Positions 15,271-26,288 of a stretch of DNA of 27,782 nucleotides are shown one piece after another (the first letter of the stretch is position 1; each line of letters begins with the position of its first letter). This stretch comes from Ministeria vibrans ATCC 50519. Lineage: Eukaryota; Opisthokonta; Filasterea. The position numbers and the translations under genes were made by a program. The DNA lies in the NCBI GenBank assembly GCA_943704425.1, contig CALSCP010001837.1, forward strand, positions 14,738 through 42,519, written 5' to 3'. The notes under the pieces were generated by a model that worked only from the letters and a program-made list of their open reading frames with translations, did no database searches and was not told the DNA's origin.

Positions 15271-16034
15271 TTATTTCGGAAGGTTTGCAACGGGAGTGTC
15301 GGGGCGGGAGTAGAGAACAGTTGCAGCAAGTACAAGACAGGCGCCTACAAGCCAAAGAGGCGGCGGGGCAAAGTTGAAGAGGAACGCAGAGACAAGCGAC
15401 GACATAACAATCGAGACGGACGTGGCAAACCCTGCGCGCAAGAAACATTCTGTCAGACACGAAAAGGAAAGAAGAAAGCGCACCTTTGGCAATGTTATCG
15501 GCGTATTTGACCACAACGGCCACGACAAGACCGCCCAGCGCACTGTTTGCAATCACGCCCCACACAAGCGGAGTGTACCTATCACAACATCATATACGAC
15601 ACACTCAGGCGGAGAAAGAGAAGAGGAGGCAAGTGGGGGAGTAGAGAGGTACCCATAAAAGAAACCGAGAGCGTAGACCTGCTCTGAGTCGGTCAAGAGC
15701 ACGCCTAAGAGCCCGATGACAGAGCCGTAGAGAGCCAGCTGCACATTGCGCACCCACACACTCTGCTTGCTCTCTTTGAGCATCTTCTCAAAATAGACGC
15801 CAGCAAAACCACTGCTAAGACACGCCATGACAACGGCAACAAGACCTGTCAGCGCCGAGCCCGTCGTCGCCGCCGTGTGGGCTTCTTTCCCGCCCGCCCC
15901 CGACACAGAAACCTGTACCAGCGCAATCCCCACCGCCAGTGACACCAGCGACGTCCATTTGCGCCGCGACAGCACCCGCGACAGCATCCCCACCGAAAAG
16001 ATCGCCGTCGTCAAGATCTTCAATTGGTATCTAC

Positions 16035-16079
<45 letters not shown>

Positions 16080-16737
16080 CAATTAAACACAACCACAAAT
16101 GGGGGGTGTTCGCGTGTGATCGTACGTCACTTGAAAGGTCGCCGTATCGAGATTGCTGATGGACACATAAATAAGATTGTTTTGCACCTGGACGGACATA
16201 CATGTTTGTGAATGGACACACACATGCACACATACACACACACACACACACATAGAAATACATAATATCATCATATTTTATATGGTTTGATGGCTCGTAC
16301 GGTATAGAGTAGGGCGGGCACAGCCATTTTGAGCCAGTCCATTCTGGTCGAGATCAACGACGTGACGACCTCCTCCGGTTTGGAGATGACCATCATGAAA
16401 AGACTGGCGAACATTTTGAGTAACTCTGCGCATACCACTGCCGTGCTCGGTATGTAGCGTGGCCCGTCAAGCGTGCGCGAATAGCGCATGATCAGTGCAA
16501 GTGATCTGAGAAAAAAGTGTGTCAGTCGGCTCACGGTGAAGCCGCACAGACAAAAGCCTCGTTCTTCGAGTCGACATCCTCTTACGAATTTTGAACCACC
16601 AGAATGACAAGACTAAGGAGTTTGATGGGGATAACCCTCCCAAACACTACAAAAGGCAGAGTGATGTGAGAAAAACGGCCTCACACATCATCTGTGTGTT
16701 TCAGGTCACCTGTAATAGAAGGCGTGCCGTCCGCCAT
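15271..16737 (-). CDS. SLC35A-type nucleotide-sugar transporter (UDP-GlcNAc/UDP-Gal/CMP-sialate family)
   Basis: Seven exons: 16737-16710, 16646-16586, 16505-16301, 16187-16126, 16030-15653, 15578-15484 and 15431-15271 (TAA), in phase throughout, giving about 329 aa, the usual family length. These Golgi antiporters import nucleotide sugars in exchange for the nucleoside monophosphate and span the membrane ten times. Family blocks are [79 protein letters not shown] and [13 protein letters not shown]. They look closest to SLC35A3/A2, but the exact sugar cannot be read from sequence. The start chosen is ATG at 16737 in a strong context (CACCATGGCG). The same frame is open upstream to an ATG at 16950 and would add a hydrophobic segment. 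Intron 4 carries a (CA)n tract. Confidence 0.93.
16037..16079. repeat. (CA)n microsatellite in transporter intron 4
   Basis: About 20 CA units on the plus strand (TG in the transcript) start just upstream of the exon 5 acceptor at 16032-16031. Confidence 0.95.
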
Positions 16738-17178
16738 GGTGTGCAGTCGTACAACAATGTAGGTGTGTCCACGGCGAGACCGAAGCGTCAAGAGTCCTTT
16801 GTCAGCGAAAATTTGAAGCGCGTTGCAACGACCAAGAATCAGCGTAACACTTCCAGCGATAAGGAGCAAAATAAAAAGTCCCACAACAAGCCAGAGCAGC
16901 GAACTTAACAAAAACGATAGGTCGGGGTCAGACGATCTAGCTCTAGGCATAAATTTGGTGTTTGATGATTGATCACTTTGAAATTTGAATCATCTTACAC
17001 AATCGGAATGCCCATTTTTTCCAACACACCCTAAATTCTAAAATGATGTGACTCTCAAATCACAATCCTCGTGAGTCATAAATCGACTTTTGGTTTCAGT
17101 TTTTATATTCCTTTCTTTCACAATCAACAGACCAACATCGAAAACTGAAACTGGAACGTTATCACACACACACAGACA

Positions 17179-17266
<88 letters not shown>

Positions 17267-17303
17267 AACACGCGCGCGCGCGCGCGCATTTAAGCATACG
17301 GCC
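16738..17303. other. Spacer between transporter and cohesin genes, with open upstream frame
   Basis: The transporter frame continues open from 16737 up to an ATG at 16950 (minus strand, 71 extra codons), encoding a long hydrophobic stretch LSFLLSSLLWLVVGLFILLL. It may be an N-terminal extension or untranslated leader. From 16951 to about 17160 the DNA is AT-rich with no ORF. From 17163 it is (CA)n then (CG)n, running to the end of the cohesin gene. Confidence 0.5.
17163..17287. repeat. (CA)n followed by (CG)n
   Basis: About 107 bp of nearly pure CA (17163-17269) runs directly into 17 bp of alternating CG (17271-17287), ending 17 bp from the cohesin stop codon. It would lie in the cohesin 3' UTR or just beyond. 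Alternating purine-pyrimidine DNA of this kind is a classical Z-DNA former. Confidence 0.95.
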
Positions 17304-20300
17304 TCACTTGGCAGCCAGTGAGGAACGTGTCTTCCCTCGAGCAAACACACTCTCCATCATTTCACCTTCGTCCGACTCTACATGAAAGTAATAAAAATTA
17401 ATAATTGTCCCTCAAAAAATTATGCTTCGCGCACCTTCTTGGACCCCTTGGAACACAGGCAAGTCCATTTGTGCCATTGGAACGCGTCGCTTTTGGCGCG
17501 GCGGACGACGCACCAGCTCCTCCTCCTCTTCCTCCTCCTCCTCATCATCATGTGCGCCCTCATCCGACGACTCTTCAATGCCGCGCTTTGATACAATTGT
17601 CTTGGAGACACTCAAGCTGCCACCTGCGCTACCTTGTGTCGTCTTTGATCGCTTGCGTGCGCTCGTCGGTGTCTTGCTCTTGCCCGTTTTCTTCTTAGTC
17701 GAGGTTGTTGACAAGCTCGACAGGCTGAGTGACAGCGGCTGAGTAAGCTTACCAAACCGTACGCGGTCCTCGTCCTCGTCATCTTCGTCGTCCTCCTCCT
17801 CCTCGTCCTCGTCCTCCTCTTCCTCTTCGTCAATCTCGTCGTCTTCTTCGGGCGCCTCCTCGAATAGACGCTTTCGACTGCTCGGCTTGGTAGGCGATGC
17901 TGTGGGTCTGGTCTGGGCCAGACGTGCCGAAAGAGCGCTCGCAGTCTTGCGACGCTTCTCCGCGAGTTCTTGGCGACGACGTCCTGTCAGCGAGGCACTT
18001 GCAGCACTGCGTTTCGTCGTCGTCACGCGTGCACGACGCGGTGCCTTGACCTTCTTGGTAGCGCCCGTTGCACTGGGGCTGCCCGAGCTTGGCTTCGCGC
18101 CACCCTCGAGGTGCACACAGTATTCTTCGGCGCGTGTCACGTCAACTGAGCGCGCCGGCTCCTTGGCGAGCAACTCGCGAGCGTACTTCCATACGAGCGC
18201 CTTGTCCTCCTGCTTGACGCGTCCCGAAAACTCATCGAGAACACGGAAGAAGGGCAGACGCTCCTCGACCTGTTCATCACTGGGCGTCTCGGTGCGCCCA
18301 CCAAGCACCCACTCAATGCCACGACGATGAAAGACAATCATGGCCTTGCGTTGTGCATCCGACATGGTGACACCACACGACTGAGCAAGACGATGCGCAA
18401 GGGCCACCACAGTGGAGGTGTCGCCGTTTGCCTCGCTAAATGACGCCTGCAGCGCTGCGAGCATTTGCGTAGTGGTGCCCGCCAAGCTCGTCTCACGCAT
18501 TTTGGCCAGGAGTACCTTGAGAATCGCTTTGTAACGGTAGGACAGCGTGACGTACGCCCGGAACAGCGACACGGCGGCACTCAGCGGAATCGCATTGTTA
18601 CCCACAAGCTTGCACAAGCACAGGAGGGTCCGACGTCGTTCGCCCAGTGACAACGACTGTGTCCACGTCGACTTCTCCTCAGCAAGGTCCTCCACAGTTC
18701 CATCCGCGTCCGCTTGCTCGGGCATCTGGTCCCACTCGTCGCTGACGCCGTCGTCCGACAGCACATAGGGAGCATCGTCGTCGTCGGCTCCGTCCTCTGT
18801 TGACTCAAGCGACAAAGCATGCTCTTGCTCAGGCAGCACCACCAACTCCTCGACAAAGGCGACGCACTCGTCAATCACCGATTGAGACGCAATAAAATGC
18901 AGCCTTTCGAGTGTGGGCGCTGAAAAAATGAGCAGGAAATCCGACAGAGTCGCAAAGAGGTAGGCACGCAGACGCGACGGGAGTTGAGGCGAGCGTACAA
19001 ATGACGTGAGTTGGTGCACAAAGAGATCACGGCGCTTAATAATCGTGTCGGCATCCACACTGGACGACGAGGGCAAGAGGCGCACAATGTTGACAAAGAC
19101 AATGCGCACCGCGGGCAACAACAACACCGAGTGGAGCGACTGAGCGTCCGCAAAGGCTGCGAGCAGACGCGACGTGGGCTCGTAGGCGGCGTCGAGGCTG
19201 CGGTGTCGTTGAAGTGCTTCGATCCGCTTGAGCGCAACGTGCACCGGGTAAAGAGCGTCGTGCATTCGACCCGCGGCAGCATTGTCGTCGAGCAAACGAT
19301 CAACACGCGCACCCAAGGCGTGAGTGTTCAGCAGTTCACTCACAAGCTCGTCCATGGCAATGGTCACGTCCCCCTCCAACTCGTCGTGCTCCAACATGAG
19401 TGACATGGCGCGTGTGCTCGCATCAATCACGTCGTCCTGCCCAAAGGTACTGGCCGCTGTGCGCAAGTGATTCACCAGCGGCGCCAGGTGACCGCGCAGG
19501 CGGTGAGTGGTGTACACGTGAAAATCAAAGGCGTGCACAATGGAGGCGAGGCGCGCCATTTTGTCGCCGTCGGCAGCAAAGCGATCCATGAGCGACGGCA
19601 GCTGCTTGGCAAAGTGAACGGTGAGCGTTTCGCGTGCCTCCTTGGCGTCCGCGCGAGCCTTGGGTGTCGACTGATCGCTTACGGCACGATGAACGGCCGC
19701 CTCGAGCATGGCAAGAAGTGTGGCCTCGTGACGATCTGTCTCTGCATTGTTCAAGAGGGCGTGCGTCAGCGCTGGCCAGTCGGTGAAAGATGCCTCGCAG
19801 CGCTTCCACATGCTATCGACAAGTACGGCAGCGTAGCCAATGGGAAGGAGACTCTCATCGTCGGCGCTTGCCTCGTCACTCACCAGACTCACATGGTCAC
19901 CACAAAACCAGCGGACAATGGCATGCAGTGTTCGCAAATGGCCCTTGTCAATGGAAGTGACAGCAGACATGGCGCGCTTGCCTTTGCCTGTGCTCGCCTT
20001 TCCCCTTTGTCCGCCTCGTCGCCTCGTGCCATCATCATCGCCATCGTTGTCGTCGTCGTCGTCGTCGTCGTCGTCGACGGCGCTTTTTGGGCCGTCGTCG
20101 TTGTTCAACTCGATGAGGTGCGTGTGCAAAAACTGGCCGGCTGCAAGACGGCAGGGAGCGTCGTCGGGTCGCGTAAACATTTGCGTGGCAGTTCGGTCAA
20201 TGATGAGCGAAACGAGGCTGTCGTCGTCGTCATCGAGGAGACGGGCGCGCGCGAGACAGGTTACGAGACTGACGGCACGCGCAGCCACGTCGCTGCTGAC

Positions 20301-21671
20301 ATCGTCCACCATTTCGGTCATGCGCTTCTTGAAGCGCTCTGTGAGAGCCTGCAGCGACTGCACAAAACTTGGGTTGCTGTACAGACGCAAGAGTCCTTCG
20401 ACGGCCGCGAGTCGCACATGGGGCTCCTTGTCAAAGAGCGACCAGGCGATGTACTTGAGCTTGGTGTCGCGTGTCTGGCCACTCGTGTCGTCGCTGTCGT
20501 GCAGAAAGCGCTGGGGACAGTGTTCGAGCCAGACGCAGAGCTCGGCTATGCACTCGGCGCGAATGTTGACAAAGAAGTCGCGGTAGCGGGTGAGAAAAAT
20601 GTTCTTGAAAATGTCGCAAATGAAGCCCTTGGGCTCGTCGTCGGTCGCGTCTGGGTTCCACAGTGCACGCTGCATTGTCTGAAGGCGCTCAAGAAGCGCA
20701 TCAAGATCCTTGGCGCGTGCACCCTTGGCGGACGCTCGCTTGCGCTCTGTAGCTGAAATTTGCTCGTCAATGTCGACGAGCTCATCGACCAGTGCTGTGT
20801 GCAGCTTCATGGCGGCAAAAGTGGCAGTGTGACGGACGGCGCGATGAGGCGCGGACGCAAGAAGACCAAGCCAAGTAATGACGGTGGTCATGAGACGACC
20901 GCTTGCGAGGTGGTCGCCGCAACTTGAAAAGAGTCGCTGCACAAAGTCGGCAAAGTTGTTGCGAAACTTCTTGTACTCCTTGGGCGCCGTCATGACAATG
21001 GGATAGGCGTCGCCCGAAGCAAGACTCAGACAGAGCTCCTTGATGAACGGCGTAATGTTGTCGCTGCACACCATGCTCTCGGTAACCACATCCTGACAAC
21101 CGGCGCTGCGCGTGAAGAATGTCACCAACTTGGCGAGCGCTGCCACCGGGTTTCGCTCGTAGCTGTCTACCCATTCACACACTACCGCCTTGATGGCCGA
21201 ACGACCACGCAGCACCACATCAAACAGATCGGCGGGCGCGGCGCTCTTGGTACGTGTCGTCGTTGCCTTCTTCTTCTTTGTGCGCGTCGTCTGCTCCTCG
21301 TCATCTTCCTCATCCCCAATCTCGTCGGCGTCGTCTTCATCATCATCATCATCATCGTCGTCGTCGTCGTCGTCGTCGTCATCCTCCTCCTCTGCATCAC
21401 TGCTGTTGGTCGCCTCAAACGTGTTGTCATCTTCTGCTGCTGCGTCGCTGATGTCCTCGACGCGTTTCGCCGAAACGCGTTTCTTTGGCGTCGCTGTCTT
21501 GGCTGGACTCTTAGTCTACACACACACACACACACAGGTCAGTGTATGTGCACCAATTCACACAGTAGAAAGATGTCAGACACAGGGGGGTGAGAGACAG
21601 GGAGAGGAGGAGGGGAGGGGGAAGGACGAGTGTTTCGTTGTTGAAACTTTTTTTTTCTTTGTTGGTACCAT
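17304..21671 (-). CDS. Cohesin subunit SA/STAG (Scc3)
   Basis: The main exon is 21515-17435. A last exon 17377-17304 (TGA) joins in phase through a GTGCGC donor and adds a tail including GEMMESVFARGKTRSSLAAK; without that splice the frame ends at 17412. A candidate first exon 21671-21648 encodes MVPTKKKK and joins in phase 0, but its GTTTCA donor is weak. Total about 1392 aa. SA subunits bind the Scc1/Rad21 kleisin and load the cohesin ring on chromatin. The stromalin conservative domain lies at about residues 310-397: LTRYRDFFVNIRAECIAELC, then LKYIAWSLFDKEPHVRLAAV. It includes a short extra loop (DDTSGQTRDT). HEAT-like helices follow. An N-terminal acidic run (poly-Asp), an internal poly-Asp run and a basic/acidic C-terminal tail (residues about 1190 onward) are low-complexity. 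Upstream is a divergent spacer of about 1.4 kb. Confidence 0.88.
20043..20086. repeat. (GTC)n trinucleotide repeat coding poly-Asp
   Basis: About 11 GTC units on the plus strand (GAC in the coding strand) give an internal poly-Asp run in the cohesin subunit, within a longer acidic insert. Confidence 0.92.
21334..21390. repeat. (TCA)n/(TCG)n trinucleotide repeat coding poly-Asp
   Basis: Consecutive TCATCA and TCGTCG units encode a poly-Asp stretch of more than 15 residues in the N-terminal part of the cohesin subunit. Confidence 0.92.
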
Positions 21672-23038
21672 CGATTGTTCACTCTCGTGAGCTGCCGACG
21701 AGTGCCTATACGAGAGAGGAGAGACAATTCCAAGCAAGTCAGTCAGGGGGTAGTGCAAAACGAGCGGCGGCGACAGTGGTGGTGAGACAGAAACGAAAAC
21801 ACGGCGGAAACACGAAATTTCGGCGCCAAAACACCGAAACAAAAAGCCAAAACGTCAAAACGAGTGCTTGAGAGTTCAAAGGGAGTGGAACGAGTTGTCC
21901 TCACGCCGGGTTGTCCTACCGAGTGGCCCGCGTTGCGCGCTTTGTGCCCGGCATGATCAGAAAGAGAGCGAAAAAAAAATGAACTCGAGACTCATCTTCA
22001 AATCTATGAATAAAAGTAAAAAAAAGTTTTTAAGACTTATTTTTACTGTGGCGATTGCACCAGTATGCCGCATCTTTCCTTCAAAGGATTTGTGGCGACG
22101 GTAGAGCGAGCTCAAGAGTACGCACTCGTCTGGGTTTGGTTTGCGTTGCTCAACGCACTCGTGAATGCCCTGTAGCATATTCGAAGCGGCTCGCACAGGG
22201 CGCTGTCTCATCTTCCATGAACGCCCTCCGCTGGCGGACGTTGCGCCAGGCTGGGGTTTCGTGTTTGACAATGAGCGGTAAGAGGAACCACCCGTCACTT
22301 TGCTCGTGCCACAGCGCCCAGCCGCCCGTCTGCTCCACCGCATCCGATTATCGGCCTTTCACACGCCCTTGCTTTGTAGAAGCGGCATCAAGCGCTGGAC
22401 CGACAGTCGGTACGTTGGTGGTTTTTTTTTTCTTTTTTTTTTTTTTTTTGTGTGATATTTTTGAGGTCACACCCAAACCCCAAGTGGGGCCGTTCAACTC
22501 GTCGTTGCGAATCCTAGAGCTGCTAGGATTCTGTGTGTGAACCTTACCGTGGGCTGCAGCGTGTCTGCGGGTGCAGCCCATCCCCTGTGTGACGTTTTGA
22601 TTTGTTATCGTATCTTTCTGTCACTCCGCTGCTTCCGTGCCTTCCTCGCATACGGATGCACCCACTACGCATATTGGCTAGCCGCCTGCGGACAGGCACT
22701 CCCTCTCGTCAACAGGGCGTTCCCATGACCCATTTTTTCACACACCAAAAAAAAAAAAAAAGACAAAGAAAAAATGTATTGCCCCTGACACACACGAAGG
22801 GCGCCCCTGTGCTCTTTTTGCATCGCATACATTGCAAAACCTTATTGTATTACCCGCAGTTGCAGCGATTCCGTCTTTACATGCGTCTTTCCCTTGGGCG
22901 GACGCAAACGGAACCTCACACGCAAAACCCATCGACCCCATTGCGTTCTCCCTGTTTTCGCCGTCGCCCTCTGTCGCCTCTCTTCGACGGCTTTCCCTCT
23001 ATCGTGTCGTGGCTCTTGTGGATCACCAACCTATACAT
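21672..23038. other. Large divergent spacer without a supported gene
   Basis: This 1.37-kb region separates the cohesin first-exon candidate from the start of the unknown plus-strand gene. ORFs exist on both strands: minus 22338-22150 (62 codons, with WALWHEQSDGWFLLPLIV), minus 22343-21957 (128 codons) and plus 22055-22540. None is recognisable or clearly spliced to anything. A T run lies at 22422-22449 and an A run at about 22746-22760. Three perfect inverted repeats lie at 22450-22580. It could hold promoters, a non-coding RNA or a decayed element. Confidence 0.5.
22450..22580. repeat. Three consecutive perfect inverted repeats
   Basis: First: GTGTGA at 22450-22455 pairs with TCACAC at 22467-22472. 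Second: GAATCCTAG at 22509-22517 pairs with CTAGGATTC at 22523-22531 across a 5-nt loop. Third: TGGGCTGCA at 22550-22558 pairs with TGCAGCCCA at 22572-22580 across a 13-nt loop. CCCC and GGGG at about 22477-22489 could form another small stem. The cluster starts just after a T run of about 28 bp. Confidence 0.85.
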
Positions 23039-23055
23039 ATGTCACGTCTCATGTG

Positions 23056-23086
<31 letters not shown>

Positions 23087-26000
23087 TTTTTTTTGTCTCA
23101 CGTACAAAAACAAACTTCTTCTCTTGACTGTTTTTTCTTTTTTCCTCTTTTTCCCTCCCTCTCTGTAGCTATTGGGGTCACACTCAACACCCCACTCCAA
23201 AATTCTCACTCTACCTTGAAACATTCTCATTGGGCACGGCAAAAGTGACCAAGCCCCGCGGATTACGCAAGGTATTCCACAGAGACACACTCAATGCGAC
23301 ACAAACATTCACACAATAATAATATTAATATTAATTATTTTTGATGTTCTTCACCCGCTCCTCTTCTCAGATCGTCGTTCAGGATCTGTTCAGCTCGTTG
23401 CGCCTCATCAACTACTTTACTGACGAATACTACCGCGAGGAGAACACACTTACCATTTACACTTGTGTTGACGAAGGGGATGCGCAGCGCAACATCATCA
23501 CTTATCAAGCAGAGTCAGTTCTTGTGTTTGTGTGTGTGTGTCTTGTCATTTTTTTCAACTTTGTTTTCACCCCTTTTCTACAGCCAAGCGAGAGCCGTTG
23601 TGGCGCGAAACGAACCGGTGCGAGAGACACCCGTCACTGCGTTCGATCTGGGAGTGTACATCGACCGCAAAACTGGAGGGGGTCGCTTATTGAACAGCGC
23701 TTCGCCTCAGCGCAATATTTCTCACGAGTCGTCTCACCACAGCGGTCTCCCGCCTCGTCAGGCTGCTACGAAATGCCGTAAACGTTTTATTGAGCCGTCT
23801 CCGTCGCTTTCGTTGTCAGAACGCGGCTCCTCTGTTGAATCCGCGTCAAACTTCCAATACACGCGTCCGTCACACGCGGTGGCTACTGTTACCACCACTA
23901 CTGCGACCTCCGACTCCCGTACCCCCTCTCGTTGCCGTTCTGGTTCTCAAGAGGAGTTGCGTCAGCAGCAGCAGCAGCAACGACAACATCCATCGCGTAT
24001 GACAAACACGCGCCAATCTCTCTCACCCAGCGAACTCGACGAGCAACACATCGTTCAAGAGCGAATCCAGGCAGTATACTACCGATCTCTCCTACACCAA
24101 CTTGCGGCCCCGCCCCTAAGTACGCCCTCCGCAGCCGCATCTGCCTCCGCGTCGGCTACCTTGCCCACTGCACGCGCCGGCAACCACATCGAGTATCCTG
24201 TCGAGTTCCCCAGCGACTGTGAGCCCAATCTCCTTGCCATGATTGGCACCGACAAGAGCTTTCCCACGATCATCCCAGGCACCCAGCCCTTTCTCACTCC
24301 ATCCCATCCACTATCACATCCGCAACAACAACAACAACAACAACAACAGCAAGCTTCTTCACCTCACACCGTACCCATCACCACGGCTATTCCTCCGTCT
24401 CGCACCAAAAAGACCAAGAACGATCACAACGATGCCAATCGTCAACCCACCACTGCACTCTTACAGGTTCGTCGCAACTGCATTGGCAATGCTCTTACTC
24501 ACTCACCAAAACACTCCTTTGTCTTCTTCTTTCTTCTTTTTAAGGCTGAGCGTAATCCTTCCAACGAGAATCATACAATGGAAAAGACCCTCACAACAGA
24601 CGACATACTCCGTCTTCAGTCCTCCGTACACACATCTTTTGCGAGTTCCTATACCACGTTCATCACGACTCACTCTCTTTCTCTTTCTCGTCAGGACTGT
24701 CGTGTGCCTATGAAACGTGTACGCTCCAAATCCGACGGAGCCGAGACAATGGTAAACCCAGTTTTGAAATTTGTCTTCGTCCGTGCTCACACATACACAA
24801 ACACACACGTTTCTTCAGCCTCGTGTGTCTCCAACTGTGCCTCGCAATGGATCTGGCTCCAACAGATCCTACACCATGGAAGATGCGCAGGAGCGCGATC
24901 GTGCCTTCATGTATCAATTGCAGGCGTTTTCCCCCGAAGGTTACTTTCTCCGCTCTCGTCACACTTCGTCTCCTCAATCTTCTTTTTTTTTCTTCTTTTC
25001 TACATTTTTAGAACGACATGTTTTGTTCCAGTACCTTACAGCTCGTATGTCAACCAAACTTAATCCTTTCATCGCGTTTTCCTCCATCTCACGTACTTTA
25101 TATTGCGAAATGACTTGTGTAGAAAATGCCGAGTTTGTGCACGACATGATGTTCCCGGAAGATTGCAGTGATGGCGACGACGAGTCAGTGCAGTCAAGCT
25201 CGCCACCACTGCCACCACCCATTGTGCATGCACACCTTCAAAGAACTCTTCAGGAGCAGCTGCACCAGCCGTCGCCTCCTCCCCAACCCATTCAGTCGCT
25301 CAAGTCCCTAGAAATGTCCCAGAGTGCTCCTTCAACGGCCCAGCCCATGCAACTCCAACGTGACTCAGCGTCGCCCGGCGTTCCAGTCAGCCCTCCTTCA
25401 CACAATGGTATGTCCACTACCGACACCGGCGCCGATAATCCTACCACCACCACCACAACGACCACAACAACATCGACAACAGCTCCTGTCGCTTCAGCAT
25501 CGCCTACGACCAGTACCACCTCGACACCCATTTATCCAGAAATGCAGCGAGTCCGTCCTGTTCGATCTGTCTCCTACTCCTCGCAGGGTGTCCCTGCCGG
25601 TACCACTCGTGTCCCTCCGCCGTCTACGGCCGGTACCACTCGTGTCCCTCCGCCGTCTACGGCCGGTACCACTCGTGTCCCTCCGCCGTCTACGGGCTAC
25701 TCGTTCAAACACAGTGCCCTGCAAACGCCCTCCGTCGCTCCCAGCTTGCCTGTCCAACTTAAGACGGACATTTTCAACTCAATATTGGCCCAACTGGACA
25801 GCCCAGCTTCATCTCCTGCAACCGCTTCTCCCTCTGTCGCTCCTGGGTTCTCTCAACAATCGCCTTTAAATTCATTTTCCAGTACTAAATATCATCGTGT
25901 GTCATTTACATTTCTGATTCTGCTTTTCTGAAATTCTGTAGATTTGCGCGCAACTCAGTCACAACCTCATTTTGACATGAGCGTCTCCAACCTGCGCTCG

Positions 26001-26288
26001 GGCGTGTCGTCTCTGTCCGTCCACAGCCCTCAACCCTCCGACGCATATGTCTCGCCGCTTATCATTGGCCCCACCACACGAACGCCTCCCTCCTCCCTCA
26101 GCACACACACGTCCTCTCCCACTGCCACGACGTGTATCCCTCCCCCGCGGACACAGGAAACGCGTTCGCCCAGCCATGGCATTCACACTCTCTCCGGTTC
26201 GCGTCACTCCCAATCCCCCACATTTATGTCACGTCACAGCAGCCCCAGTTCCAGCGCAAGTTCGCCGATTGTCAGTGTTGCCGAGTAA
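23039..26288 (+). CDS. Unrecognised protein: compact N-terminus, long Ser/Pro/Gln-rich tail
   Basis: Ten exons are proposed: 23039-23052, 23169-23271, 23371-23513, 23584-24466, 24545-24625, 24695-24751, 24819-24939, 25012-25044, 25123-25881 and 25942-26288 (TAA), in phase, about 846 aa. I do not recognise the family. Residues about 1-130 look folded (KFSLYLETFSLGTAKVTK, LFSSLRLINYFTDEYYREEN, VTAFDLGVYIDRKTGGG). The remainder is low-complexity: Ser-rich, two poly-Gln runs (near 23955 and 24322), a Thr run, three copies of an 11-residue repeat GTTRVPPPSTA and a Ser/Pro-rich end. Two islands look more ordered: EKTLTTDDILRLQSS, and MEDAQERDRAFMYQLQ leading to NAEFVHDMMFPEDCSDGDD. The architecture suggests a regulatory or scaffold protein, but no function is claimed. 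The first exon (MSRL) uses a donor inside a (GT)n tract and is the weakest part. Several short introns are open in frame, so retention is possible. Confidence 0.68.
23053..23094. repeat. (GT)n then T run at intron 1 donor of the unknown gene
   Basis: Eight or so GT units (23053-23069) are followed by about 25 T residues. The proposed 5' splice site of the unknown gene is the first GT of this tract. Confidence 0.93.
24322..24353. repeat. (CAA)n coding poly-Gln
   Basis: About ten CAA/CAG codons encode a poly-Gln stretch in exon 4 of the unknown gene. A second CAG-rich run lies near 23962-23981. Confidence 0.93.
25599..25695. repeat. 33-bp tandem repeat, three copies, in frame
   Basis: Units start with GGTACC at 25599, 25632 and 25665 and encode GTTRVPPPSTA three times, the last ending in STG. 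The near identity of copies points to recent duplication. It lies in exon 9 of the unknown gene. Confidence 0.95.

Noticed and set aside
17163-17287. Regular repeats considered as a CRISPR-like array
   Set aside because: They are plain dinucleotide repeats with no spacers, in a eukaryotic context.
17422-17742. Plus-strand Ser-rich ORF
   Set aside because: Its Ser run is the complement of the poly-Glu tail of the cohesin subunit.
19467-20756. Plus-strand ORF of 429 codons
   Set aside because: It lies wholly antisense to the conserved cohesin coding exon; GC-biased third positions there keep the opposite frame open.
22492-22500. GTTCAACTC resembling a Pol III B box
   Set aside because: No matching A box at proper spacing and no cloverleaf fold; a chance match is likely.
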